A stretch of DNA of 64,000 nucleotides. Source: Novosphingobium sp. ST904 (GTDB taxonomy: Bacteria; Pseudomonadota; Alphaproteobacteria; Sphingomonadales; Sphingomonadaceae). This document shows positions 1 to 7,779 of the stretch, one piece after another. The notes under the pieces were generated by a model, which worked only from the letters and a program-made list of their open reading frames with translations, made no database searches and had not been told where the DNA came from. How positions within the stretch are numbered: position 1 is the first letter of the stretch; the number at the start of each line of letters is the position of its first letter. The DNA is taken from the NCBI RefSeq assembly GCF_001298105.1, contig NZ_LGJH01000161.1:62001-126000 (forward strand), read 5' to 3'. The translations under genes and the position numbers were made by a program.

Positions 1-1
1 G

Positions 2-577
2 GTGATGAACGCGGCGACGGCCAAGGCGCCGGACCTGTCGGACACGGTGATTCGCGAGGCCGCGGTGATGCGCCGGCAGGTCGATCATCACCTCGCGCGG
101 GCAAGGGCCGTGGGCCGCCGCGCCGTGGGGCAGTCCCGCGCCGAAGTCTGGCCCAGCCTTGAGGCGGTGCTGCGCGCGGTGGAGCGGCTCTACGACCAGG
201 CCCGCCTCGATCTCGACGGCAATCACGAGGCCGTGGTGGCCCTGGAAAAGCAGGATCTCGAGGAAATTCTGGGCAATCTCATAGAGAACGCCGCGAAATA
301 CGGCGGCGGCAGCGTCTTCGTGACCGTCGATCCCGATCGCGCCGCCCCGCTTTGCGAGGTCTGGATCGAGGATGACGGAATGGGCATTCCCGAAGCGGAA
401 CGCATCCGCATCTTCGATCGCGGCGCCCGCCTCGACACCGGAAAGCCCGGCACCGGCCTTGGCCTTGCCATCGTGCGCGATGTCGTGGAAATCTATGGCG
501 GCACGGTCGAACTGGACGAGAGTGAGGATCTGGGCGGCTTGCTGGTCAAGCTCAAGCTGCCTCGCGTTCTCGCCTAG
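2..577 (+). CDS. Sensor histidine kinase, C-terminal part (5' end outside window)
   Basis: The visible 191 residues hold the end of a dimerisation helix region and a complete HATPase_c ATP-binding domain. The N box (NLIENAAKYG, about residue 91), the G1 box (DDGMGI, about 125) and the G2 box (GTGLGLAIV, about 150) are all present. The phospho-accepting His and the sensor part would lie upstream of base 1, so the GTG at base 2 is unlikely to be the true start. Kinases of this shape autophosphorylate and pass the phosphate to a response regulator at the inner membrane. A PhoQ-like assignment is possible but is not shown by the sequence. The stop is at 575-577. Confidence 0.8.
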   Translation: MMNAATAKAPDLSDTVIREAAVMRRQVDHHLARARAVGRRAVGQSRAEVWPSLEAVLRAVERLYDQARLDLDGNHEAVVALEKQDLEEILGNLIENAAKYGGGSVFVTVDPDRAAPLCEVWIEDDGMGIPEAERIRIFDRGARLDTGKPGTGLGLAIVRDVVEIYGGTVELDESEDLGGLLVKLKLPRVLA

Positions 578-690
578 TTTTCAAGACCGATCGGCTTCCG
601 GCGGGATTTTTGGGGGAACCGGCGCAGAGGCGGTTGCGGCTCCCGTCATTCGTCCCCATTGGCGCGGTTTACCAGATCAAGGACACCCTC

Positions 691-894
691 ATGACCGATT
701 CCATCAATCTTTCGCTGTCGTCGGACGAGATCGAAATCATCGTCGATGCCCTGGAAGTCGATCTCGAAGGCTATGTGGAAGCCGCCAAGGAAGCGCGCGG
801 CAACAACAACCGCGAAGACGTGACGACCTTCACCGAAGCTGCCACGCGCATCCAGACGCTGATGTCGAAGCTTCAGGATCTGGTCGAGGAATAA
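691..894 (+). CDS. Small conserved-looking acidic protein, function unknown
   Basis: This encodes 67 residues, strongly acidic and predicted mostly helical, with no cysteine and no membrane segment. The ATG at 691 fits better than an upstream ATG at 610, because the upstream part is low-complexity and unlike a protein. It lies 113 bases after the kinase, so it may or may not share its transcript. Three hairpins follow it directly, consistent with the end of a transcription unit. I do not recognise a family; small acidic helical proteins like this are common next to signalling genes in sphingomonads. Coding status is supported by codon-like composition only. Confidence 0.6.
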   Translation: MTDSINLSLSSDEIEIIVDALEVDLEGYVEAAKEARGNNNREDVTTFTEAATRIQTLMSKLQDLVEE

Positions 895-901
895 GGTTCA
901 G

Positions 902-988
902 GCAGCCTCGTCCCGGGATCGGCCCGGGACGGCTGCTTCAGGCGCTGCGGGACGCAGCGCGGCCCTTTCCCGGCCGGAGCCGGGAAAG
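902..988. terminator. Three consecutive hairpins between convergent genes
   Basis: Three inverted repeats follow one another. The first is 902-936, with GCAGCC and GTCCCGGG arms. The second is 942-960, with 7-base arms GCGCTGC and GCAGCGC. The third is 965-988, with perfect 10-base arms and a 4-base loop. They sit between the small + strand gene ending at 894 and chorismate mutase on the - strand ending at 1038. No long T tract follows, so termination is inferred from position. Confidence 0.5.
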
Positions 989-1037
989 CGGCAACTTTGC
1001 GGCTTCGATTTTACGAAACGCCGGTTCCGGCCTCGAA

Positions 1038-1340
1038 TCAGGCTTCGTTCTTGGCGCGTTCGTGGTGGCGGATCACTTCGTCGATGATGAAGCGGATGAA
1101 TTTCTCGCCGAAATCGGGGTCGAGATTGGCCTCTTCCGCCAGGTTGCGCAGGCGCGCGATCTGGCGCTCCTCGCGGCCGAGGTCGGAGGCGGGCAGGTCG
1201 TTCTGCGCCTTGTAGGCGCCAACGGCCTGCGTGATCCGAAATCGTTCGGCCAGCATGTGGATCAGGGCGGCATCGATATTGTCGATACTCGACCGGAAGC
1301 TGGCGAGAACGGGGTCGGCTGCGGGAGTGTCCTGAGTCAT
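1038..1340 (-). CDS. Chorismate mutase (AroQ class)
   Basis: This is a stand-alone chorismate mutase of 100 residues, the usual size of the all-helical AroQ class. It converts chorismate to prephenate, the branch step to phenylalanine and tyrosine, in the cytoplasm. Family marks are the N-terminal helix FRSSIDNIDAALIHMLAERF with the catalytic Arg, the AVGAYKA segment carrying the active-site Lys, and the C-terminal IDEVIRHHER helix. The ATG at 1340 was chosen because the protein then begins just before the first AroQ helix; an upstream ATG at 1400 would add a non-homologous stretch. It is divergent from the prenyl synthase gene, 108 bases apart. Confidence 0.85.
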   Translation of the reverse strand: MTQDTPAADPVLASFRSSIDNIDAALIHMLAERFRITQAVGAYKAQNDLPASDLGREERQIARLRNLAEEANLDPDFGEKFIRFIIDEVIRHHERAKNEA

Positions 1341-1448
1341 CGGCAGGTCCGCTAGCACGGCTTGGCGGCCTCTTCCAGTCGGCCCGTTCCACCATTCCAT
1401 GGCATTCGCTCTTGCGTTACGGACGCCGAACGCGCAATGCGCGGGTCG

Positions 1449-2465
1449 ATGAGTGCCGATGTCATTCCCCTGCGCGCACGCGGGTCGCAGCCCACCCTCG
1501 CTCCCATGCTGGCGCTTACCGCCCCCGGCATGAACAGCGTCAACGCCGTCATTCTTGACCGGATGCAGAGCGAAATTCCGCTCATCCCGGCGCTAGCCGG
1601 GCATCTGATCTCGGGTGGTGGCAAGCGAATGCGCCCGATGCTGATGGTCGCCGCCGCGGAACTGTGCGGCTACCAGGGCGCGCGCCATCACAAGCTGGCC
1701 GCCGCCGTGGAATTCCTCCACACCGCCACGCTGCTGCATGACGACGTCGTTGACGGTTCCGACATGCGCCGGGGCAAGGCCGCCGCCAATATCGTGTTCG
1801 GCAACCCGGCGACGGTGCTGGTGGGTGACTTCCTGTTCACCCGCGCCTTCGAGCTGATGGTCGAGGACGGCAGCCTCAAGGTCCTCAAGATCTTCTCCAA
1901 GGCCAGCTCGATCATCGCCGAGGGTGAGGTCGACCAGTTGACCGCCCAGCGCCGGATCGAGACGAGCGAGGAACACTACCTCCAGATCATCGGCTCCAAG
2001 ACCGCAGCCCTGTTCGCTGCCGCCACGCGCATTCCGGCTATCGTGGCCGAAAAGAGCGAGGCGGAGGAGCAGGCACTCGATTCCTACGGCCGCAATCTCG
2101 GGATCGCCTTCCAACTGGTCGACGATGCGATCGACTACGATTCGGAAAGCACCGAATCCGGCAAGGACAAGGGCGACGATTTCCGCGAGGGCAAGATGAC
2201 GCTTCCGGTCATCCTGGCCTATGCGCGCGGCAGTGCCGAGGAGCGCAAGTTCTGGGAGGATGCCATCGCCGGCTTCCGCACTGAGGACGAAGACCTGGCT
2301 TACGCCGTCGAACTCATCAACCGCCATGCCTGCGTCGAAGCCACGCGCGAGCGGGCACGCCTCTATGCGCAGCGCGCGATCGATGCACTGTCGATCTTCC
2401 CCGCCGGCGCGGCTCGCGATGCGATGTGCGAAGCGGTCGAGTTCGCAGTGGCGCGTCGCTACTAG
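1449..2465 (+). CDS. Trans-polyprenyl diphosphate synthase (octaprenyl/decaprenyl type)
   Basis: This 338-residue all-helical isoprenyl synthase condenses isopentenyl diphosphate units into the long prenyl chain used for the ubiquinone tail. It shows GGGKRMRPML for substrate binding, the first Asp-rich motif LLHDDVVDGSDMRRG with DDxxD, and the second, FQLVDDAIDYDSE. A small residue, Ala-Thr, sits before the first motif (HTATLLHDD), in keeping with long-chain products. Sphingomonads usually carry Q10, so a decaprenyl product is likely, but chain length cannot be read directly. The start at 1449 (MSADVIPL) is preferred over in-frame ATGs further upstream that overlap the divergent promoter region. 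Confidence 0.9.
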   Translation: MSADVIPLRARGSQPTLAPMLALTAPGMNSVNAVILDRMQSEIPLIPALAGHLISGGGKRMRPMLMVAAAELCGYQGARHHKLAAAVEFLHTATLLHDDVVDGSDMRRGKAAANIVFGNPATVLVGDFLFTRAFELMVEDGSLKVLKIFSKASSIIAEGEVDQLTAQRRIETSEEHYLQIIGSKTAALFAAATRIPAIVAEKSEAEEQALDSYGRNLGIAFQLVDDAIDYDSESTESGKDKGDDFREGKMTLPVILAYARGSAEERKFWEDAIAGFRTEDEDLAYAVELINRHACVEATRERARLYAQRAIDALSIFPAGAARDAMCEAVEFAVARRY

Positions 2466-2492
2466 GTCGCTATCGCCAGAGCTATCGGGAAA

Positions 2493-2522
2493 GCGCCGGG
2501 CAGGTTCTGTCCGGCGTTTTTC
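2493..2522 (+). terminator. Rho-independent terminator after the prenyl synthase
   Basis: Arms CGCCGG and CCGGCG close a short loop and are followed by GTTTTTC. It lies 30 bases after the stop codon at 2463-2465. Confidence 0.75.
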
Positions 2523-2708
2523 GTTTGCGCCGACAAGGTTTCCGATCCGATAACGATAGTGCAGCATCGATATCCGGCCGCCTTATGGTCATGTACGTCA
2601 TGAAAATCTCCCGGATATGGCGATTTTCGTTCCGCTCTATTTGGTTGATACTACCAACATCTACCTATAGCCTGATGCATTACGAATTCCTGCTCCAGGG
2701 GGTCGTGA

Positions 2709-3677
2709 ATGGTTCGGCTGTGTCGATCATTATCGCGCGTGATGGAGGTGCAGGTCATTGCGATCGGCAGCCTTTTGATCGTGCCTGCGGCCGGAGGGCA
2801 GGTAAGGGAATTCGCCTTCGATGTCGGGAGCTTGCCGAAGGGCGCGCCGGATCAGGAGCGACTTCCGGACGATCAGGAACCGGGAGAGCCGATTTCTGCG
2901 CATCCGCTGCCGGCCGATCCGGGGCGAGTCGATCCGGGCGTTCCGCCCGCTGGTAGTCCGGGGGCGGGCTGGACCCTGATCGTCAGTCCTTACGCATGGG
3001 GCGCCTCGCTCGGCGGCGATCTTGGCCTCGCCGGGCTCCAGCATAATCTGCATCTTCCGTTCAGGGATATCTTCAAGCACGTCGATCTGGCGGCCATGGG
3101 CACGATCGAGGCAGTGAACGACCGGTGGGGAGGCTATCTCGACGCGCAGCGCGTGAAGACCTCGCAAGCCGAGGCGGTGCGATCGTTGCCGGTCGATCTC
3201 GACATTCGCACCAGACGACTGGCGGGCGGCTTCTACTACAAGGCGTGGCAGATACCGCTTCCCGGCAAGAGCGCCTTCGGTGCCGGGCGCGATATCTCGA
3301 TAGAGCCGACCGCGGGCCTGCGCTGGACCCACTTGCGGGCGAGGGCGGGCATCGCGCCGCTGGCCGTGCAGACAACCGGAAGCGCGGGATGGGTCGATCC
3401 TTTCGCGGGACTGCGTGTGAACGCGGACCTGTCCCGTCACTGGAACCTGTTCACGCAGGCCGATCTGGGCGGCTTCGGCGCCGGTTCCGATCTCAGCGTC
3501 AATGCGGTTGCCATGCTGGGCTATCGCACCCGGCTCATGGGCCGGCGAACGATCCTGCGCGGCGGCTATCGCTTCCTCTACGAGAAATACGACCAGTCCG
3601 ACTTCACCAATCGCGGCCGGTTCATCTGGGACATGCAGCAGCGCGGGCCCCTGCTGGGCATGTCCGTGCTGTTCTGA
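2709..3677 (+). CDS. Probable outer-membrane beta-barrel protein
   Basis: This encodes 322 residues. The N-terminus has a basic start and a hydrophobic core (VIAIGSLLIVPAAGG), consistent with a signal peptide, and is followed by a Pro/Asp-rich linker to about residue 85. The rest alternates polar and aromatic residues in repeated strands and ends in a terminal Phe (LGMSVLF), the usual last residue of outer-membrane barrels. An AGGGGG ribosome site six bases before the ATG supports the start at 2709. The stop is only 31 bases before the Ntn hydrolase gene, so the two are probably co-transcribed. The cargo is unknown and no named family is recognised. The AT-rich stretch 2530-2700 holds an inverted repeat, TTGGT and ACCAA, near 2640-2660. 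Confidence 0.7.
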   Translation: MVRLCRSLSRVMEVQVIAIGSLLIVPAAGGQVREFAFDVGSLPKGAPDQERLPDDQEPGEPISAHPLPADPGRVDPGVPPAGSPGAGWTLIVSPYAWGASLGGDLGLAGLQHNLHLPFRDIFKHVDLAAMGTIEAVNDRWGGYLDAQRVKTSQAEAVRSLPVDLDIRTRRLAGGFYYKAWQIPLPGKSAFGAGRDISIEPTAGLRWTHLRARAGIAPLAVQTTGSAGWVDPFAGLRVNADLSRHWNLFTQADLGGFGAGSDLSVNAVAMLGYRTRLMGRRTILRGGYRFLYEKYDQSDFTNRGRFIWDMQQRGPLLGMSVLF

Positions 3678-3708
3678 TCCGGGCCCTTTCCAGCAAGTGG
3701 AGAAGACC

Positions 3709-4782
3709 ATGCGGGTAATGACCAGAATCGGCGGTGCGCTGGCTACGCTGGCGCTGACGGCCGCGCTCGGCGCAGGTGTTCCGGCAGAAGCCTGCACGCG
3801 GGCCGTCTATCTGGGGCCCGAAAGGAATATCATCACCGCGCGCTCGATGGACTGGAAGAGCGATATCGTCAGCAATCTCTGGATATTGCCGCGCGGAATT
3901 GCACGCAGCGGCGAAGCGGGGCCGAATTCCATCAAGTGGACCTCGAAGTACGGCAGCGTGATCGTCAGCGGCTATGACGTGTCCAGCACCGACGGGGTGA
4001 ACGAGAAGGGGCTCAACGCCAACATGCTCTGGCTGGTCGAATCGGAATATCCGCACTTCGACGGCAAAGGAAAGCCGGGGCTGACGATCGCGGCATGGGC
4101 GCAATATGCGCTCGACAATTTCGCGACGGTTGCGGAGGCGGTGGCCGCGCTGGAAAAGGAGCCGTTCATCGTCGTGACGGACAATGTGCCGGGAGAGAAC
4201 CGGCTTACCGCCGTTCACCTTTCCCTGTCCGATGCCGGCGGGGACAGCGCCATCTTCGAATATATCGGCGGCAAGCTGGTGATCCACCACGGCCGCGAAT
4301 ACCAGGTGATGACCAACTCGCCGACGTTCGACGAGCAACTGGCGCTCAACAGCTACTGGAAGGGGATCGGCGGCACGACCATGCTGCCGGGCACCAACCG
4401 GGCTGCCGACCGCTTCGCGCGGGCTTCCTTCTACATCAACGCGATCCCGAAGGAGCCTGACCCGAACAAGGCACTGGCCGCCGTATTCAGCGTGATCCGC
4501 AATGCCTCGGTTCCCTATGGGATCAACACGCCGGATCAGCCGAACATCTCTTCCACCCGCTGGCGCACGGTGTTCGATCACAAGCGCGGGCTCTATTTCT
4601 TCGAATCCGCGCTGACGCCGAACACGTTCTGGATCGACGTGCGCAAGATCGATTTTTCCAGGGAGACCGGCAAAGTGAAAATGTTGGATTTGGGACCGAA
4701 CCAGGATCACACGTTTTCCGGCGAGGCGAACGGCCAATTCGTGGACCATGCGCCGTTCCGGTTCCTGGGGCTGGACGGCTGA
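3709..4782 (+). CDS. Exported linear-amide C-N hydrolase (choloylglycine hydrolase family)
   Basis: This 357-residue Ntn-type hydrolase is of the penicillin V acylase/bile salt hydrolase family (peptidase C59). A signal peptide ending AGVPAEA is followed directly by CTRAVYLG, so signal cleavage would expose the catalytic Cys as the new N-terminus. Family landmarks include the Arg in the ARSMDW segment, an Asn in VMTNSPTFDEQL, and another Asn/Arg pair late in the chain (SSTRWRTVFD). Members cleave amide bonds in bile salts, penicillin V or acyl-homoserine lactones; the substrate here is unknown. The start at 3709 follows a GGAG-type site. It lies directly after the barrel protein gene, suggesting a periplasmic amidase paired with an outer-membrane partner. 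Confidence 0.85.
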   Translation: MRVMTRIGGALATLALTAALGAGVPAEACTRAVYLGPERNIITARSMDWKSDIVSNLWILPRGIARSGEAGPNSIKWTSKYGSVIVSGYDVSSTDGVNEKGLNANMLWLVESEYPHFDGKGKPGLTIAAWAQYALDNFATVAEAVAALEKEPFIVVTDNVPGENRLTAVHLSLSDAGGDSAIFEYIGGKLVIHHGREYQVMTNSPTFDEQLALNSYWKGIGGTTMLPGTNRAADRFARASFYINAIPKEPDPNKALAAVFSVIRNASVPYGINTPDQPNISSTRWRTVFDHKRGLYFFESALTPNTFWIDVRKIDFSRETGKVKMLDLGPNQDHTFSGEANGQFVDHAPFRFLGLDG

Positions 4783-4885
4783 GGGAGCGGGCACTGGGCT
4801 TTTCCGGCAACACTTTCACCTGCAATGAAATCGCAACAAGGCTGCAATTGCGGTGACGTGGGAAGCGCCCTATTCAAGCCGCGCC

Positions 4886-5650
4886 ATGTCCTCCGAATCC
4901 GAGCTGGCGCCCGCAGGCTATCAGCCCGGGTCGCCGCGCCAACGCTTCGTCTCCTCGGTCCTCTCAGCGGGGCTGATTCTGGCTGCGTTGCTGCTGGCGA
5001 TCTACCAGACCGGGCTGGTCCCCGCGCTGGAGAAGAAGAGCGCGGCGCTCACCACGTTCGATGTCATCGATCACGATCGCGACAAGGGCGGCGACCAGCC
5101 GGAAAAGCCCAAGCAGCGTGAGGAAAAGAAGGTCGAGCAGAAGCAGCACGCCGCCGTGGTGCAGGAAACCGTGCCGACGCCGCCGGTCGAAAAGCCGGTC
5201 GAGAAAAAGCCCGCCTTCACGTTTCTCAAGCTTTCCACCCAGGATTTCGCCGCTGCCGATATCGGGAAGATGAAGGGGCCTTCGTCGGCCTCCGGCGCGC
5301 CGGCGGCGGGCGGGGCCGGCGGGACGTATGGCCCCGGCGAAGGGCCGGGCGGCGCGGTGCTCTACAATGCGGACTGGTTCCGTCCACCCACCGATGCGCA
5401 GCTTGGCGGTTATCTTCCGGCAACCCGGCCGGACAGCGGCTGGGGCATGATCGCCTGCCAGATCATGGAGCACTACAAGGTCGACAATTGCCAGATCCTG
5501 GGCGAATCGCCGCGCGGTTCGGGCTTTGGGCGGGCGGTGCTCAATGCGGCCTGGCAGTTCCAGGTCCTGCCGCCGCGGATCAATGGCAAGTCGCAGCTCG
5601 GCACCTGGGTGCGTATCCGGATCGATTACGGAACGAAGCGCGAAAGCTGA
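4886..5650 (+). CDS. TonB-like energy transducer
   Basis: This is a 254-residue inner-membrane protein built like TonB. A single N-terminal membrane helix (SAGLILAALLLAIYQTG, about residues 25-45) is followed by a Lys/Pro/Glu-rich periplasmic stretch (about 65-125) and a Gly-rich linker. The C-terminal domain contains CQIMEHYKVDNCQILGESP and AAWQFQVLPPRINGK, which match the TonB C-terminal fold. In TonB systems this domain contacts outer-membrane receptors and passes on energy from ExbBD; no exbB or exbD gene is present here. The two Cys at about residues 194 and 204 could form a disulfide. The start at 4886 puts the helix in a normal place; an ATG-like codon at 4853 is less likely. Confidence 0.7.
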   Translation: MSSESELAPAGYQPGSPRQRFVSSVLSAGLILAALLLAIYQTGLVPALEKKSAALTTFDVIDHDRDKGGDQPEKPKQREEKKVEQKQHAAVVQETVPTPPVEKPVEKKPAFTFLKLSTQDFAAADIGKMKGPSSASGAPAAGGAGGTYGPGEGPGGAVLYNADWFRPPTDAQLGGYLPATRPDSGWGMIACQIMEHYKVDNCQILGESPRGSGFGRAVLNAAWQFQVLPPRINGKSQLGTWVRIRIDYGTKRES

Positions 5651-5657
5651 GGCAGGA

Positions 5658-7580
5658 TCAGCCTGCTGCCGATGCTTCGGCTGCCGGGCACGAGATCAGG
5701 TCCAGCACGTCCGGCAGCGACATGGGCCTGGCGATGTGGAAGCCCTGCGCCAGCGCGAAGCCGGCGACGCGCGCGCTGAGCAGCTGGTCTTCAGTCTCGA
5801 TACCCTCGATCACGCATTCCAGCGAGAGCGAACGCGCGAGATTGCGGATCGCCGCGATCAGGCGGCGACCGACCGCTTCGTCCAGACGGGGCGCGAAGCT
5901 GCGGTCGATCTTGACCATGTCGAGCGGCAACTGGTGCAGCGACGAGAGGCTGGAGTAGCCCGTGCCGAAATCGTCGAGCGCGATCCGCGCACCGGTGGAG
6001 CGCAGACGTTGCAGTGCGCCGCGCGCGGTCTCGATCTCGGCGATGAGCGTGGTTTCGGTGATTTCGAAGAGCAGGCGCCGCGGATCGCAGCCGCTGTCGT
6101 CGATGCGTTCGAGCAGGGCGGCAATGGTGTCCGCATCGGCAAGATCGTGCCCGGAAAGATTGAAGGACACCGTAAGTGGATGCGGCAGTTGCGTGAGCGC
6201 GCTCAGCACATGGCCGAACAGCGTGGCGGTCACGTCGCGGGCGCGCCCGATCCGTTCGGCCGAGGCGATCATCATTTCGGGGGCGACGGCGCCAAGGCTT
6301 GGCGAAGTCCAGCGCGCGAGACATTCGAAGCCGACCGCCACTTCGCTTTCCGTGGCGACGATGGGCTGGAAGGCGACTGACAGTTCGGCGGAAAGATCGG
6401 CCGTCTGGAGTGCGGCGTCGAGCGCCTGCTCGGAACGGATCAGCACTTCGAGTTCGCTGGAGAAGCGCACGCAGGAACCGCGCTTGTGGTTTTTCGCGTG
6501 GTAGAGGGCAAAATCCGCGCGGTCGTAAAGCGAATGGGCGTCGCGGGCGCTTTCAGGATAGACGGCGATCCCGGCCGAGCCGCCTACCGCTACGGTGACT
6601 TCGCCGATGCGTGCCGGCATGCGGATCGCGGAGCAGAATCTCTGGGCGATCTCTTCCGCTTCCTCGGCGCCGCCCAGCACGATGAACCCGAACTCGTCGC
6701 CGCCGAGCCGGGCGACCACGACGTTGGAGGGGCTCTGCGCGATCATGCGGCTGCCGATGACTTGCAGGAGGCGGTCCCCCTGCGCGTGGCCATAAGTGTC
6801 GTTCACCGGCTTGAAACGGTCGAGATCGATCAGGCCGACGCAGAACACCTGATCGTCCTGCTCCTTTTTGAGCATCGCCTCAAGCGTGGCGAAGAAGTAG
6901 CGGCGGTTGGGCAGGCCGGTCAACGCGTCGGTCTGCGCGAGGCGGGCGTTCTCGTCGCCCAGGACCTGCGCCTGCCGTCGTTCGATGCGCAGTTCGCGCT
7001 GGGCGACTTCCAGTTCCACGAAAGAATCGTAGGTATCGCGCAGAATCTTGAGGATCACCGCTGCGACGAGGGCGATGTTGATCGCCACCGCCGTCAGCAC
7101 GTCGGAGCCGACGGCGACGCAATAGGCCAGGAAAGTACCCAGCGCCGTCACGCAGATCAGCATGGCTGCGGTGGGCAGGAAGGTCAGGCAGAACACGCAG
7201 CCAAGCACCGTGATCGCCACGAAAATGGCGACATGGCCATGCTCGTAGGCGTCGCCATAGCGATCGAGGCACAGCGCCCAGATCGAAAAGGCGATCGTGA
7301 AGATCACCGAGAGCCACGTCGTGCGGTCCATCCGTTCCTGCGCGAGAGTGGTGTCGAGGTCGGCGCTGCCGATCGGGCGCAGCCAGACGAACATGCGCAC
7401 GAGACAGGCGGCAATGAGTATCGCAGGCACTGTCAGCGTGAGCACGCCGGGCGCCACGAAGCGGTGTGTATAGGCCAGGATGCCCGCATTGACCGACAAC
7501 AGCCCGTATAGCGGCGGGATGCGTTCGCGCAGGCGCAAGTATTGCGCCACCGGCAATGGATATTGCCCGGCACGATGCAT
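5658..7580 (-). CDS. Membrane GGDEF-EAL cyclic-di-GMP enzyme
   Basis: About 640 residues. An N-terminal membrane region with about five to six hydrophobic segments (residues 20-185) leads through a coiled coil to a GGDEF domain with intact RLGGDEFGF. An EAL domain follows, in which the signature reads ECL but the catalytic Glu is kept. Other EAL residues are present: the Asn of SFNLSG, EITET, DDFGTGYSSL, the Lys of VKIDRSF and the Glu of IEGIET. Both diguanylate cyclase and phosphodiesterase activity are therefore possible. No RxxD inhibitory site precedes GGDEF. The ATG at 7580 (MHRAGQYPLP) is preferred; an ATG at 7679 would add 33 residues. Neither start has a clear ribosome site. It converges with the TonB-like gene, seven bases away. 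Confidence 0.85.
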   Translation of the reverse strand: MHRAGQYPLPVAQYLRLRERIPPLYGLLSVNAGILAYTHRFVAPGVLTLTVPAILIAACLVRMFVWLRPIGSADLDTTLAQERMDRTTWLSVIFTIAFSIWALCLDRYGDAYEHGHVAIFVAITVLGCVFCLTFLPTAAMLICVTALGTFLAYCVAVGSDVLTAVAINIALVAAVILKILRDTYDSFVELEVAQRELRIERRQAQVLGDENARLAQTDALTGLPNRRYFFATLEAMLKKEQDDQVFCVGLIDLDRFKPVNDTYGHAQGDRLLQVIGSRMIAQSPSNVVVARLGGDEFGFIVLGGAEEAEEIAQRFCSAIRMPARIGEVTVAVGGSAGIAVYPESARDAHSLYDRADFALYHAKNHKRGSCVRFSSELEVLIRSEQALDAALQTADLSAELSVAFQPIVATESEVAVGFECLARWTSPSLGAVAPEMMIASAERIGRARDVTATLFGHVLSALTQLPHPLTVSFNLSGHDLADADTIAALLERIDDSGCDPRRLLFEITETTLIAEIETARGALQRLRSTGARIALDDFGTGYSSLSSLHQLPLDMVKIDRSFAPRLDEAVGRRLIAAIRNLARSLSLECVIEGIETEDQLLSARVAGFALAQGFHIARPMSLPDVLDLISCPAAEASAAG

Positions 7581-7779
7581 TTTGTTCTGTATCGTATTGG
7601 CGTCAGGCAAAAGGTCGTCTCCTGGCGAGTTGCTTACGTATAAATCCTTGATGAAGCGTAGACGAAACCCCGATCTCATCCGATTTGGGCTTCACCCATT
7701 TCCGAGGCGGGCGGGTGGAATCCGCTCTAACCCCGGTCGGCCCCTTTTCCCGCCATGGCGGGGGCTCTAAGGAAGCGGC

